Positions 51,500-60,707 of a stretch of 64,000 bases of DNA are shown here, piece by piece. Every line of letters begins with the position of its first letter. The stretch's first letter is position 1. The translations under genes were made by a program, and so were the position numbers. A model generated the notes under the pieces. That model had not been told where the DNA came from. It saw nothing but the letters and a program-made list of their open reading frames with translations, and did no database searches. Where the stretch lies: assembly GCF_018617485.1 (NCBI RefSeq), contig NZ_JACSKH010000003.1, positions 62,001 through 126,000 of the forward strand. Direction: 5' to 3'. The stretch comes from Exiguobacterium sp. s124. GTDB lineage: Bacteria > Bacillota > Bacilli > Exiguobacteriales > Exiguobacteriaceae.

Positions 51500-52372
51500 T
51501 TGAAACGAGCGCTACGCTTTGTAGAATGTAGGCAATTAGTTATGCAGGAACGCATCTCCATTCAATCGTTATACCCCTTATCAAAGACACCCCCGCTCCT
51601 TTCCTTACCTCCTCATCAGCACGTGTACATCGCTTTAAACAAAAATATTCCGTTGGCTGCTTTCGTTGCAAATGACGAGCATTTAGAAGCGTTTCAAATC
51701 ATTCAACTCTCAAAAGCGACATATACCGATCGCCATGTATTTAGAGGATTGCTCGACCGTATCATGTATGAACGAAGTCGAGAAACCACATATCCGATTA
51801 CGTACTATCTTCACGAAGAGGATTTCCATAATCAAGATAAGCTTCGAATGTACGGAGCATCCGGGTTTCAAGTGTTCCATCAAACAAATACGTATCACCT
51901 ACCATTCATTCCGTGCGAGAAAGCATCGCATACGTATTGGACACTCGAATTGATGGATTATTCAAGAAGATCGGAGTGGCTTACATTTCGAAATGCACAT
52001 TGCCATGTCTTACCGGGAGCCATTCCGATGACAGATGAACAATTTTCGCAAGAAATTCGTCAACAAACATTGTTTTACACGATAAGCTGGTGTCACCGTC
52101 CAATTGGAATCATGAAAGTTCGATTACATATGTATCACGCTTGCGTCCAAGAAATTCAGTTGGATTGTGACGAGTCGCTGATACGAGAAGCTCTTTCCTT
52201 CCTCCAACAGAAGTTTTTCGATTCGTTCAGATATATCGACGAGGCTCATATTTCTACGACTAACCTGCAATCCGACTTGAATTTCGCACTTCGAAAGCAA
52301 GGGGCTCAAGTATCGTCCGGTGGTACATATACACTTACGCAACAAGTACTACCAACCCCACTCTATTCATAA
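51500..52372 (+). CDS. Hypothetical protein, 290 aa, possible double GNAT fold
   Basis: Not recognised with confidence. Two halves of similar length each read like degenerate acetyltransferase folds (N-terminal FRGLLDRIMYERSRETTYPI followed by 'KLRMYGASGFQVFHQTNTY', a GNAT-like end; C-terminal WLTFRNAHCHVLPGAIPMTD, GIMKVRLHMYHACVQEIQLD). TTG start behind AGAAGGAT. Preceded by a strong cre-like site. Confidence 0.6.
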   Translation: MKRALRFVECRQLVMQERISIQSLYPLSKTPPLLSLPPHQHVYIALNKNIPLAAFVANDEHLEAFQIIQLSKATYTDRHVFRGLLDRIMYERSRETTYPITYYLHEEDFHNQDKLRMYGASGFQVFHQTNTYHLPFIPCEKASHTYWTLELMDYSRRSEWLTFRNAHCHVLPGAIPMTDEQFSQEIRQQTLFYTISWCHRPIGIMKVRLHMYHACVQEIQLDCDESLIREALSFLQQKFFDSFRYIDEAHISTTNLQSDLNFALRKQGAQVSSGGTYTLTQQVLPTPLYS

Positions 52373-52376
52373 ATGA

Positions 52377-52437
52377 AAAAGACGTCGATTGCATCAACTC
52401 ATTCTCGCAGGAAAAAGTTGTTCATTCGACGTCTTTT
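52377..52437. terminator. Bidirectional terminator
   Basis: A 12-bp outer stem (52377-52388 with 52426-52437) encloses a partly paired inner segment, between convergent genes. Confidence 0.7.
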
Positions 52438-52807
52438 ATTCTGCAGCAGTTGTCGATTCCATCGCCAAAGGCGGCATTTCCTTAAACAGTTCTGTCCGCA
52501 GTCCCGTGTCTCTCAAATCGAGCGATTCAATCCGATCAAATTTGATTTGACGATCGACGACATTGAACCAATACGTGATGTTCGGCTCATCCTTGAAACG
52601 AATCGCATAATTCGATCCATTCAAATGAAAATCGACCTCAGTAGACAGCAACTCCGTCGGACCAATCTGTTTATGGGTGGTTAACCGTTCGAGCACAACT
52701 TGCTCTTCATTGATGCGATAATCGACAAACGTCGCAAGCGAGAGTCCAAACACAAATGATACTAGGGCGAACGTGCCCACCAATCCCATCGTGATTTTTC
52801 CGTTCAT
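52436..52807 (-). CDS. Hypothetical membrane-anchored protein, 123 aa
   Basis: One N-terminal helix (MGLVGTFALVSFVFGLSLAT) then an extracellular beta-rich domain (LLSTEVDFHLNGSNYAIRFK; ITYWFNVVDRQIKFDR). Resembles DUF3139-type small proteins. Start MNGKITMG is behind GGGAGGGA; the upstream 39 codons have no support. Function unknown. Confidence 0.68.
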   Translation of the reverse strand: MNGKITMGLVGTFALVSFVFGLSLATFVDYRINEEQVVLERLTTHKQIGPTELLSTEVDFHLNGSNYAIRFKDEPNITYWFNVVDRQIKFDRIESLDLRDTGLRTELFKEMPPLAMESTTAAE

Positions 52808-52909
52808 TTCGCTGTCCCTCCCTCTCTTATTATATCGGATGTGGTTGAAACGTTGTGAAGTGACATTTTGTTCAACTTTAGGCAAACTGAAGGTTGAGGA
52901 GGAATGTTC

Positions 52910-53323
52910 ATGCAAATCGATCATACTGGGATCGCCGTCCGCGATTTAGACGAAGCGATCACATTTTATACAACGGTGCTTGGCGGAAAACTGATTGACC
53001 GTTACACAAATACTGCCATCGGGGTTGAAACCGAGCTGGCCGTCATTCATATCGGAGAGGATGTCATTGAGTTATTACGACCGACGAGTAACACGAGTCC
53101 AATCGCTCGTTTCATGAAAGCTCGAGGGAAAGGCGTCCATCATATCGCATACCGTGTCGACGATCTGGACAAAGCAATTGCCGCTCACAAACAGAACGGC
53201 ATTACATTTTTAGAAGATACCTTGCGTACTACCGCAAAAGGTCGACGATTGATCTATATGGATCCACGTCATTCAGGCGGTGTCATCACTGAGCTCTGTG
53301 ATTATCCTATGCAAAAACAGTAA
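52910..53323 (+). CDS. VOC-family protein, methylmalonyl-CoA epimerase-like
   Basis: A 137-aa glyoxalase/VOC fold with paired beta-alpha-beta units: IDHTGIAVRDLDEAITFYTT and GVHHIAYRVDDLDKAIAAHK. Metal ligands His in HTGIAV and His in VHHIAY, Glu in GGVITELCDYP. It resembles methylmalonyl-CoA epimerase, but without a mutase gene nearby the substrate is uncertain. Start MQIDHTG is spaced better from GGAGG than the upstream ATG. Confidence 0.85.
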   Translation: MQIDHTGIAVRDLDEAITFYTTVLGGKLIDRYTNTAIGVETELAVIHIGEDVIELLRPTSNTSPIARFMKARGKGVHHIAYRVDDLDKAIAAHKQNGITFLEDTLRTTAKGRRLIYMDPRHSGGVITELCDYPMQKQ

Positions 53324-53334
53324 GAGAGGTCCCC

Positions 53335-54381
53335 TTACTGCTTCAACAAAGTTTCTTCTATGATTTGACGGTTCTTCTCTTTTAATCGCTCGTTATGAGA
53401 AGAGACCATTGCTGTAGCGGTCGCGTTCGGGTCAATATACGTTTTGGCCCGATTCACCGCGTTCGCCGCATCTTGGAATGCCCCCGCAATCAAATGGACC
53501 TTCCCTTCATGCGTCAGAATATCACCAGCAGCATATAAGCCAGGAACGGATGACTCGCTACCTGCATTTCCTTTCACGTAAAATCCATTCACCATCTCTA
53601 CGTTTAATTCACTGTTTCGAAGAAGTTCTGCATCTTGTTCGTACCCATGATTGATCACGACCTCATCGATATCGACCACACTTGTTTCTCCCGTGTCGAT
53701 CTGCGTTAACAGCACTTGCTGAATCGATTGTCCATCGTGAGAAATCAAGTCCGTGACTTTCGACTGCGGACAACAATCGACTCGGCTTTGTTTAATTTTT
53801 TCGACTTGTGCCTCATGGCCTCCGAGCTCTTCTTTTCGGTAAACCAATAGAACGTTCTCTGCAATCGGTTCGAGTGCATTGGCCCAATCGACAGCGCTAT
53901 TTCCGCCACCCGAAATCAAGACCCGCTTCCCTTTGAACCGTTCAAGTGATTTGACCGTATAGTGAAGGTTTGACAATTCAAAGCGTTCGGCCCCACTCAC
54001 TTCGATTTTGTGAGGTCTCAAAATACCGCTCCCGGTCGCGACGATGACGGTTTTGGATACGTGATGACCATTCGACGTGTCGATACCAAATAATCCATCC
54101 TGACGTTTTAAAATCGACTCCACTTTCTCCCCTAGGATGACCGTCGGCGAAAAAGTGAGACCTTGTTGTACGAGTTGATCAATCAGGTTTGCTCCTGAAG
54201 TCGGAAGGAGTCCGCCCACATCCCACACCATTTTTTCTGGATAAACGTGAAGTTTTCCACCCAGGTGAGGCTGAAATTCGATTATTTTCGTTTTCATGCC
54301 TCGCAACCCGCTATAAAAAGCAGCATATAACCCTGCCGGACCTCCACCGATAATCGTCACGTCGAATTGTTCCTCACCCAT
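53335..54381 (-). CDS. Ferredoxin/flavodoxin-NADP reductase, thioredoxin reductase type (YcgT/YumC-like)
   Basis: A 348-aa FAD enzyme: FAD motif IIGGGPAGLYAAFYSGLRG, NADPH motif ISGGGNSAVDWANALEPIA and the C-terminal AAGDILTHEGKVHLIAGAFQ. No redox-active Cys pair of true thioredoxin reductase. It reduces ferredoxin or flavodoxin with NADPH. A near-perfect Fur box lies upstream, as for Bacillus YcgT, so it is likely iron-repressed. Confidence 0.92.
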   Translation of the reverse strand: MGEEQFDVTIIGGGPAGLYAAFYSGLRGMKTKIIEFQPHLGGKLHVYPEKMVWDVGGLLPTSGANLIDQLVQQGLTFSPTVILGEKVESILKRQDGLFGIDTSNGHHVSKTVIVATGSGILRPHKIEVSGAERFELSNLHYTVKSLERFKGKRVLISGGGNSAVDWANALEPIAENVLLVYRKEELGGHEAQVEKIKQSRVDCCPQSKVTDLISHDGQSIQQVLLTQIDTGETSVVDIDEVVINHGYEQDAELLRNSELNVEMVNGFYVKGNAGSESSVPGLYAAGDILTHEGKVHLIAGAFQDAANAVNRAKTYIDPNATATAMVSSHNERLKEKNRQIIEETLLKQ

Positions 54382-54427
54382 CGTCGTATCCTTCCCTTCT
54401 ATGTACGTGATGTCTACATTTTAAAAA

Positions 54428-54442
54428 TGATAATCATTCTCA
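54428..54442. promoter_or_regulatory. Fur box before ferredoxin-NADP reductase gene
   Basis: TGATAATCATTCTCA matches the 7-1-7 Fur box TGATAATNATTATCA at 14 of 15 positions, 47 bp before the reductase start. Confidence 0.75.
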
Positions 54443-54560
54443 TTAGATGATAACCTGTTTCTTCGCCTTTGACAAACTTTTTCCCAACACCATCCTCCCT
54501 TGGTTTTTCTTCATCGAAGGTCGGGTAAGGAAAGATGAATCAAAAGGAAGGATGTGTGCT

Positions 54561-55115
54561 ATGGAGTGGATGGATCTTTTACTGATCATCGTGTCCGGTT
54601 TTTGGCTTGTGGAGACATGGAAATTTCGTAATCGTAAAGAGGCAACGGATGGTTCTGTCGAGCGGAAAAGCTTTTATTTCGTAGCGACGACGATGATCGT
54701 CATTTTCACTTTGTCGATCATTTATTCAATCTTTGTCGAGACGCGCCCATCAATCACTCAACGATTGCTTGCCCTTTCGTTTTACATAGCGGGTGTATCG
54801 TTACGGTACTGGGGGATTTTTCATCTCCGTCATCAATTTACTCGACACGTTGTCGTTCGTCCGCAAGATGAGCTCGTCAGCTCTGGGCCTTACCGTTTCT
54901 TACGCCATCCTTTATACACAGGATTACTATTGATTACGCTAGGCTTCTCCTTGTATTTTCTTCATTGGGCAGTCGCTTTGATTGGCACCGTTCTTACGTC
55001 TCTTGCGTTACTATATCGGATTCGGATCGAGGAAGGGATGCTGACCCGCCACTTCGGTCAATCGTATGTATCATGGTCAAAGTCTCGCAAACGATTATTT
55101 CCGTTTATCTATTAA
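54561..55115 (+). CDS. Isoprenylcysteine carboxyl methyltransferase-like membrane protein
   Basis: A 184-aa protein with about five helices and the ICMT signature region: SSGPYRFLRHPLYTGLLLI, RIRIEEGMLTRHFGQSYVSW. These are integral-membrane methyltransferases acting on lipid or isoprenoid groups (family inference). I start at MEWMDL, nine bases after AAGGAAGG; the upstream frame overlaps the Fur box region. Confidence 0.85.
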   Translation: MEWMDLLLIIVSGFWLVETWKFRNRKEATDGSVERKSFYFVATTMIVIFTLSIIYSIFVETRPSITQRLLALSFYIAGVSLRYWGIFHLRHQFTRHVVVRPQDELVSSGPYRFLRHPLYTGLLLITLGFSLYFLHWAVALIGTVLTSLALLYRIRIEEGMLTRHFGQSYVSWSKSRKRLFPFIY

Positions 55116-55117
55116 AA

Positions 55118-55144
55118 AAGGAGTCCGGGGATCCCGGACTCCTT
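55118..55144. terminator. Bidirectional terminator
   Basis: A 12-bp GC-rich stem (55118-55129 with 55133-55144). The T run is better on the minus strand (TTTTTT). Confidence 0.85.
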
Positions 55145-55150
55145 GCTGTT

Positions 55151-55960
55151 TTATACAGAGTAACGACTAAGTAATCGGACGACAACAATCCCCGCGATAA
55201 ATGCGATGATACTAAGTGCCCACATGAGACCAGTGGCCGGCACTCCCGGAAATACGACGGCGAGTGAACCAACTACCAAACCGATGATGACCGAAAACGT
55301 CATTCCTGGGAAATTTGATAGCAAATAGCGAATTACCTTACTGCTGACAATAAAGCCGACCGCCACTCCTGCCCCGACGATTCCAATAATGAGCAAATTG
55401 AAATTTGAGATGGCGCTGATAACCGTCGGATAAACCCCAATCAGCAATAACACGAATGATCCGCTGATTCCCGGGAGTAGCATCGCCATACTTCCTAACC
55501 ATCCAGAAAAGAACAAGAGAAGCGCCGTCCCAAAGGTCACATCCGTGATGACGGATGAATCGACCGGATTAAGAAACGCCATACTCGCCACGAGAATCGT
55601 TGCTACAATCATCGCGATGACATGGATTGGTCGAATCGATGCGCGCGATTTAAACTCTACAAAGAGTAAAGGAATGATTCCTAAAATCAATCCGATAAAG
55701 AAAAACTGTGTCGGCGCATAATACTCAAGTAACAAGTACTCGATTATTCGACTTAAGGCGATGATGGCTGTGCCCATCCCGATTGCTAGTGGAATTAAGA
55801 AACCAATATACTTTTTCCAATATCGGCTGAATACACCGCTAATTGCTTCAATCAATTGATCATAGATGCCTAAAATAACTGCGATGGTACCGCCACTTAC
55901 ACCAGGAATCAAGTCACTCGTCCCCATGGCCATCCCTCGCCAAATATTCTTCCACTCCAT
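55151..55960 (-). CDS. popT: DUF368 undecaprenyl-phosphate transporter (PopT family)
   Basis: A 269-aa protein with about eight helices in two repeats. Both halves carry the DUF368 signatures: MAMGTSDLIPGVSGGTIAVI and GSMAMLLPGISGSFVLLLI. DUF368 proteins move undecaprenyl phosphate back across the membrane for cell-wall synthesis (published for PopT). The start MEWKNIWR is behind AAAGGAG. Possibly related to lia-type stress, but no regulator link is visible. Confidence 0.88.
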   Translation of the reverse strand: MEWKNIWRGMAMGTSDLIPGVSGGTIAVILGIYDQLIEAISGVFSRYWKKYIGFLIPLAIGMGTAIIALSRIIEYLLLEYYAPTQFFFIGLILGIIPLLFVEFKSRASIRPIHVIAMIVATILVASMAFLNPVDSSVITDVTFGTALLLFFSGWLGSMAMLLPGISGSFVLLLIGVYPTVISAISNFNLLIIGIVGAGVAVGFIVSSKVIRYLLSNFPGMTFSVIIGLVVGSLAVVFPGVPATGLMWALSIIAFIAGIVVVRLLSRYSV

Positions 55961-56033
55961 AACGTATCTCCTTTGCATATATCTTTCCTCAAGCACTTAG
56001 TATAGTCGAGAAAGGACGTTTGTGCATCCGCTT

Positions 56034-56609
56034 TTAGACCGAGAAAAGAGTCGAAGATGTCTCTTTTTTCATATAGTCAAATCGAGCTCCTGAAATATTG
56101 ATTTCTTTTTCTTTTTGAAATCCGAGTCGCGTATACAAGCGATGGGCTGCTGGATTCGCTTGGTCTACGTTCAAGGTGACCGCTGGGATACCACGCTCTG
56201 TCGCGACGGTACAGATATGTTCGATTAACTTCGTCCCAATGCCACGGCCACCATATGCCTCTAATACAGCGAGCGAGTCGATGTATTGGACGAATCCTTC
56301 TGTCTCAACATCTAATTCTTCTTCACTCCCATGTGCCGTCAACCATTCCCGAATCGGTCGATCCAATTCTTCCGCCTCGTCTCCTCGATACGAAATGATC
56401 ATTCCTGCTACTTCCCCTTCAATCTCGGCCACCCATATGTTTTCGTGGCTTAATCGATTTTTCGGCTTTTCCACCCACATCGCCAATCGTTCCAACACTT
56501 CATCCGTATTTGTTGACCCCGTCAACGTATATGCGATTTCATGTATTGCCTGATACATGAGTGGCGCGATTTTTGTACAATCCTGCTTCGTTGCTTGTCG
56601 AATATTCAT
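56034..56609 (-). CDS. GNAT family N-acetyltransferase
   Basis: A 191-aa acetyltransferase: N-terminal MNIRQATKQDCTKIAPLMY, VAEIEGEVAGMIIS, the acetyl-CoA site GGRGIGTKLIEHI and C-terminal AAHRLYTRLGFQKEKEI. The RIxI family of small-molecule or protein acetyltransferases. Start chosen seven bases after GGAGGG. Substrate unknown. Confidence 0.9.
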   Translation of the reverse strand: MNIRQATKQDCTKIAPLMYQAIHEIAYTLTGSTNTDEVLERLAMWVEKPKNRLSHENIWVAEIEGEVAGMIISYRGDEAEELDRPIREWLTAHGSEEELDVETEGFVQYIDSLAVLEAYGGRGIGTKLIEHICTVATERGIPAVTLNVDQANPAAHRLYTRLGFQKEKEINISGARFDYMKKETSSTLFSV

Positions 56610-56709
56610 CATTGATCCCTCCATCATCTACTCTAGCATAGGACAGCACATCGATTGTTTGTTTACGCCCATTTTGTGGCATCATATAGAGAGAAAGGGG
56701 CGAAACGAA

Positions 56710-57459
56710 ATGAAAGCAATCATTACTGGAATGAATGGTACGGTAGCGCCCGTTGTTGCCGAAACGTTACAACATCATGGCATTGAGGGGATTGCGTGGA
56801 ATCGTGAGCAAGTGTCCACGACGGATGAACAGGAGATGCGACAATTTATCGAAAGCATCCGACCGGACTATTTTTTACATATCGGCATGGGGCCGGTTGA
56901 ATGGGCCGAGACACTCGCTCGTTTATGCGGGGAAATGAAAATTCCGTTCTTGTTTACGAGTACAGTGTCGATTTTTTCAGATGACGTGACTGGACCCATC
57001 TCACCGGACACGACACCGGATGCTGAAGATGAATACGGAAAGTATAAGCGTGACTGTGAACGAGCCATCGTTCGCGTCAACCCGGGCGCTCAGATTGTTC
57101 GTCTTGGATGGCAGATTGGGGATGAAGCCGGATCGAACAATATGATGGACTATTTTACGAACGAGATGAAACAACGAGGTGTCATTCAAGCGAGTGAGCA
57201 TTGGTATCCATCTTGCTCGTTTTTACCAGATACGGCGGAAGCTTTATTCGAAATTTTGACAAAACGCGGACCTGGTATTTATCAGCTAAACGGAAATGCG
57301 AACTATTCCTTATACGACATTGCGGTCGGGCTAAAAGAGCTTCATGACGCCGATTGGCAGATTGAATGCACGGATGAACCAAAACGGGATAATCGGATGA
57401 TTGATCCATCCGTCCCAATCCGTCCGATTTCAAAACGTCTTAATCTACAAGCGAAATGA
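56710..57459 (+). CDS. RmlD-like NAD(P)-dependent sugar epimerase/reductase
   Basis: A 249-aa extended short-chain dehydrogenase: ITGMNGTVAPVVAETLQHHG, FTSTVSIFSDD, an active-site YGKYKRDCE (YxxxK) and GIYQLNGNANYSLYDIAVGL. It resembles dTDP-4-dehydrorhamnose reductase but is short and stands alone, so the substrate is uncertain. Start ATG 56710 behind GAAAGGGG; the upstream frame overlaps the divergent GNAT gene. Confidence 0.85.
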   Translation: MKAIITGMNGTVAPVVAETLQHHGIEGIAWNREQVSTTDEQEMRQFIESIRPDYFLHIGMGPVEWAETLARLCGEMKIPFLFTSTVSIFSDDVTGPISPDTTPDAEDEYGKYKRDCERAIVRVNPGAQIVRLGWQIGDEAGSNNMMDYFTNEMKQRGVIQASEHWYPSCSFLPDTAEALFEILTKRGPGIYQLNGNANYSLYDIAVGLKELHDADWQIECTDEPKRDNRMIDPSVPIRPISKRLNLQAK

Positions 57460-57473
57460 ACCGCATTCCATAC

Positions 57474-57505
57474 AAAACGCCTACTCAACCAAGAGTAGGC
57501 GTTTT
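57474..57505. terminator. Bidirectional terminator
   Basis: A perfect 13-bp stem (57474-57486 with 57493-57505) with A/T flanks, between convergent genes. Confidence 0.88.
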
Positions 57506-57515
57506 CTTATGAGAT

Positions 57516-58745
57516 TCATTTTACATCAGTCAATCGCAGTTTACTTTTTGGCAGACTCGGCATATCGACAAAGCTATAGCTCAAGTCTTGAGGAGGGACG
57601 GTATACGAGAACTCTTCGGTAAACAACTCAATCACTTGCTCGAGAATCGCAATCGTCACATGCTCTCCTGCACAACGATGCCCAAAATCTACGTCCCCGC
57701 CACCTTGCGGAATGAAATTGAACGGACTCTCCTTCCAATCTGTAAAACGGGAAGGGACGAACAGATCAGGTTCTGCCCAAATGGAAGAATCATGGTTCGT
57801 TCCATAGAGATCAAGAAGCGTCAGCGTTCCTTCTGTAAATGTATATCCCTCCCAGTCAAAGTCGGTTTTGACTCGAGCTGCCGCTACGGGGAAGAATGGA
57901 TAAAAACGTCTCACTTCTTGGACAAATGCTGTTTTCGTGACCTGTCCTTGCTTCACTTGTTCTGCTTCTTCAGGGAATTGATGCAATGCTAGGACCGTGA
58001 ACAGAACATAAACCGAGATCGCGACAGTCGGGCGTAGAATATTTAAAACTTCGACAGCCACCACTTCTTCAGGCAACAACTCACCTGATTCATCTCGATG
58101 CCATGAGAATTCATAAAGCGCCGTCTGTTCATTCGGCAATAATTGATTCGACCGTACTTCTTTCACCATCTGTCGAATCCAAGCTTCAGCCGAACTTCTT
58201 GCCTTCCGACCTTGCAAATACGTCAGACCAAGAGACGTACCTGATTCAAATAGCAATCTCATTTCATCGGTCCGCTTCGCCACCTCGTCTCGTGCAAGCG
58301 GGACCCCCGCCCATTCACATACGGCCTTCATCAACACCTGTTGGGCTACATCATATAAAACAAGTTCTTCCGTCTGTTTGATTCGTTTCCACTCGCGACC
58401 CGTCAGCCGGAGCAGACGATCGATGTTTTCTTTCGTCATCAATGACATGAACATACGTTTCCGGTGCGTATGTGCCGTCCCATCTAATGTTTGCACTCCA
58501 TCTTCTCCGAATAGTGTTTTGAGAAGACGCTTCGGTGCAGCATCCTGACGTGTAAATTTGTCCGCCACATAAAACAAGGAAGCGGCGTCCTCTCCTCCAA
58601 GACAAATCACGCGTTCCCCGAGCAAACGAGTCTCAAAAAGATCTGACTGAAAACTTTTACGTCGATTGGCGACGAATAAATAACCTTCCCGTAAAAAATC
58701 GACACTGTGGTCGAGCCCTTCTTGCTTCGGAATGACTTTCCCCAT
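57516..58745 (-). CDS. Fatty-acid peroxygenase cytochrome P450 (CYP152-like)
   Basis: A 409-aa P450 with the heme-binding region FIPQGGGDVDFGHRCAGE (axial Cys) and the I-helix segment ILRPTVAISVYVLF, whose Arg-Pro is the mark of CYP152 peroxygenases such as Bacillus P450-BSbeta. These use H2O2 to hydroxylate or decarboxylate fatty acids and need no redox partner. The I-helix acid-Thr pair of ordinary P450s is replaced. Start ATG (MGKVIP) nine bases after AAAGG; the ORF also begins three codons upstream at GTG. Confidence 0.9.
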   Translation of the reverse strand: MGKVIPKQEGLDHSVDFLREGYLFVANRRKSFQSDLFETRLLGERVICLGGEDAASLFYVADKFTRQDAAPKRLLKTLFGEDGVQTLDGTAHTHRKRMFMSLMTKENIDRLLRLTGREWKRIKQTEELVLYDVAQQVLMKAVCEWAGVPLARDEVAKRTDEMRLLFESGTSLGLTYLQGRKARSSAEAWIRQMVKEVRSNQLLPNEQTALYEFSWHRDESGELLPEEVVAVEVLNILRPTVAISVYVLFTVLALHQFPEEAEQVKQGQVTKTAFVQEVRRFYPFFPVAAARVKTDFDWEGYTFTEGTLTLLDLYGTNHDSSIWAEPDLFVPSRFTDWKESPFNFIPQGGGDVDFGHRCAGEHVTIAILEQVIELFTEEFSYTVPPQDLSYSFVDMPSLPKSKLRLTDVK

Positions 58746-58832
58746 CCAACTCACCCTTTCTCTTTTTTCGAACTATAAAGGATGTTCCCGTGTTATTGGC
58801 GAACAAACCTAATATCGAAAGGAGCGAGTGAC

Positions 58833-59198
58833 ATGTTACCGTTCTTACTGACATTACGCCGGATTGTACGTGGAATTTGGCGCGGTCTACGGGACCCTGA
58901 GTTCCAAGTCTTATTCAGCCTTGCCTTTCTCACCATCCTATCTGGAACACTTTTTTATGCTCAATTTGAGGCGATGCGATGGCTCGACGCGCTCTACTTC
59001 AGTGTCATCACATTAACGACCATCGGCTATGGCGATTTTGCCCCTCAGACCGATATCGGGAAAATTTTCACGATTGGCTATGTGATCACGGGTGTCGGCA
59101 TTGTGGTCGGATTCGTTACTAAAGTGTTCGACCACCTTCAAAAGGCACGGCTAGATGAACTAGAAGCAAAACAAAAGACGCCACCCTCTGATTCATGA
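58833..59198 (+). CDS. Two-helix potassium channel subunit
   Basis: A 121-aa channel with two transmembrane helices and the pore filter TTIGYGDF (TVGYG-type K+ selectivity filter). Short basic N-terminus (LRRIVRGIWRGLRDPEFQVL) and C-terminal charged coil (DHLQKARLDELEAKQKTPP). Four subunits would form a pore. Start is after AAAGGAG; the upstream frame lacks support. No RCK domain seen. Confidence 0.9.
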   Translation: MLPFLLTLRRIVRGIWRGLRDPEFQVLFSLAFLTILSGTLFYAQFEAMRWLDALYFSVITLTTIGYGDFAPQTDIGKIFTIGYVITGVGIVVGFVTKVFDHLQKARLDELEAKQKTPPSDS

Positions 59199-59208
59199 GG
59201 ATGGCGTC
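59177..59208. terminator. Terminator, alanine symporter and K+ channel genes
   Basis: GACGCCA (59177-59183) pairs with TGGCGTC (59202-59208), with an inner CCCTC/GAGG pair; the minus strand has TTTTGTTTTG, so it fits the symporter gene best. Confidence 0.75.
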
Positions 59209-59215
59209 AACCTGT

Positions 59216-60568
59216 TTAGGACACTTTTCGATTTTCAATTTCAAGTTGTTGATTGAATCGCTTCGTCTCTGCAATGACAACGCCCGACAAGAACAAGAGA
59301 CCAATCAAGTTCGGGATGGCCATCAAACCGTTGAAGACGTCGGATAACGCCCATACTAAGTTCAAGTTGGTCGTCATGGCACCTAGTCCAGCGACAAGCA
59401 CGAAGGCAATTCGATATGGCAGAATCGACTTTTGTCCAAACAAGTAATGGATGGAACGTTCTCCATAATACGACCAACCGAGAACGGTCGAATAGGCGAA
59501 TAAAACAAGTCCGATTGTCACAATGTAACCACCCGCCGGACCGAGGAATAATTCAAATGTGGCCGAAGTCAATTCAACCCCTTCTAACCCGGTCCCGATT
59601 TGACCACCCATGACGAGTGTCAAACCGGTCACCGAACAGACGACAAGCGTGTCTAAGAAGACTTGCGTCATCGAGACGAGTGCTTGACGACCCGGCATAT
59701 CCGTCTTCGCAGCAGCCGCTGCAATCGGAGCAGAACCGAGACCTGCCTCGTTCGAGAAGACACCACGCGCGACACCATATCGAATGGCTGCTCCGATGGC
59801 TCCCCCACCGATGGCTTCCGCACTGAACGTACTGCTAAAGATGAGTGTGAACGCATCTGGAATAAGCGTGTAATTCATGATCATGATCAAGAGACCGCTA
59901 CCTAAGTAGAAGGCAATCATGACCGGGACGAAGTAGCTGACCACTTTCCCGATAGAACGTACGCCCCCAAGAATGACCGCGCCTGTAAAAATCATGATGA
60001 GAATTCCTGATATGTAGAGTGGTACGTCGAATGTCGTTTTCAGCGCGAGCGCGACAGAGTTCGTCTGAACCCCGTTCCCAATCCCAAACGCCGCAATCGA
60101 GGCGAATGCAGCAAACGCCACCGCTAACCAACGTTGATTCAAACCTCGTTCTAGATAATACATCGGTCCCCCAGCCATTTGACCGCGTTCATCGGTCACC
60201 CGATATTTAACAGCCAGAACAGCTTCCGCATATTTCGTTGCCATCCCAAAGAACCCAGACACCCACATCCAGACAATGGCTCCTGGTCCTCCTAATACAA
60301 CTGCTGTCGACACCCCGACGATATTCCCCGTACCGACGGTCGCCGCCAGCGCGGTCATGAGCGCCTGGAAGTGACTGATATCCCCTTTTGAGGATTGATC
60401 CTGATTTTTCGAAAATGCCAATTTCAATGCATACGGTAATTTGGTAATTTGAATACCACCTAGACGCACCGTCAAGTAAATGCCTGTCCCCACAAGCAAA
60501 ATTAAAAGCGGTGGTCCCCATACAAAATTGGATGCCGTACTCACCCATTCACTAAATGATTGCCCCAT
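59216..60568 (-). CDS. Sodium:alanine (AGCS) symporter
   Basis: A 450-aa AGCS-family protein with about 11 helices and the signature regions TALAATVGTGNIVGVSTAV, GGPGAIVWMWVSGFFGMATK, and GVARGVFSNEAGLGSAPI AAAAAKTD. It imports alanine or glycine with Na+. Ribosome site AAAGGGG. Single-gene unit. Confidence 0.95.
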   Translation of the reverse strand: MGQSFSEWVSTASNFVWGPPLLILLVGTGIYLTVRLGGIQITKLPYALKLAFSKNQDQSSKGDISHFQALMTALAATVGTGNIVGVSTAVVLGGPGAIVWMWVSGFFGMATKYAEAVLAVKYRVTDERGQMAGGPMYYLERGLNQRWLAVAFAAFASIAAFGIGNGVQTNSVALALKTTFDVPLYISGILIMIFTGAVILGGVRSIGKVVSYFVPVMIAFYLGSGLLIMIMNYTLIPDAFTLIFSSTFSAEAIGGGAIGAAIRYGVARGVFSNEAGLGSAPIAAAAAKTDMPGRQALVSMTQVFLDTLVVCSVTGLTLVMGGQIGTGLEGVELTSATFELFLGPAGGYIVTIGLVLFAYSTVLGWSYYGERSIHYLFGQKSILPYRIAFVLVAGLGAMTTNLNLVWALSDVFNGLMAIPNLIGLLFLSGVVIAETKRFNQQLEIENRKVS

Positions 60569-60685
60569 ACAAAGTATCCCCTTTCCCCGAAAATAGTGTA
60601 CACCTCTATTTTTTCAGAATACTTAGAACAATGCAAAAGTATTGTGCTAAAACAACTCCGGATCTTTTCATCTGTATACAAACAA

Positions 60686-60707
60686 CGAGACGAACTTAAT
60701 CGTCTCG
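60686..60707 (-). terminator. yidD terminator
   Basis: CGAGACGA (60686-60693) pairs with TCGTCTCG (60700-60707), overlapping the yidD stop region; TTGTTTGT follows on the minus strand. Confidence 0.6.
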
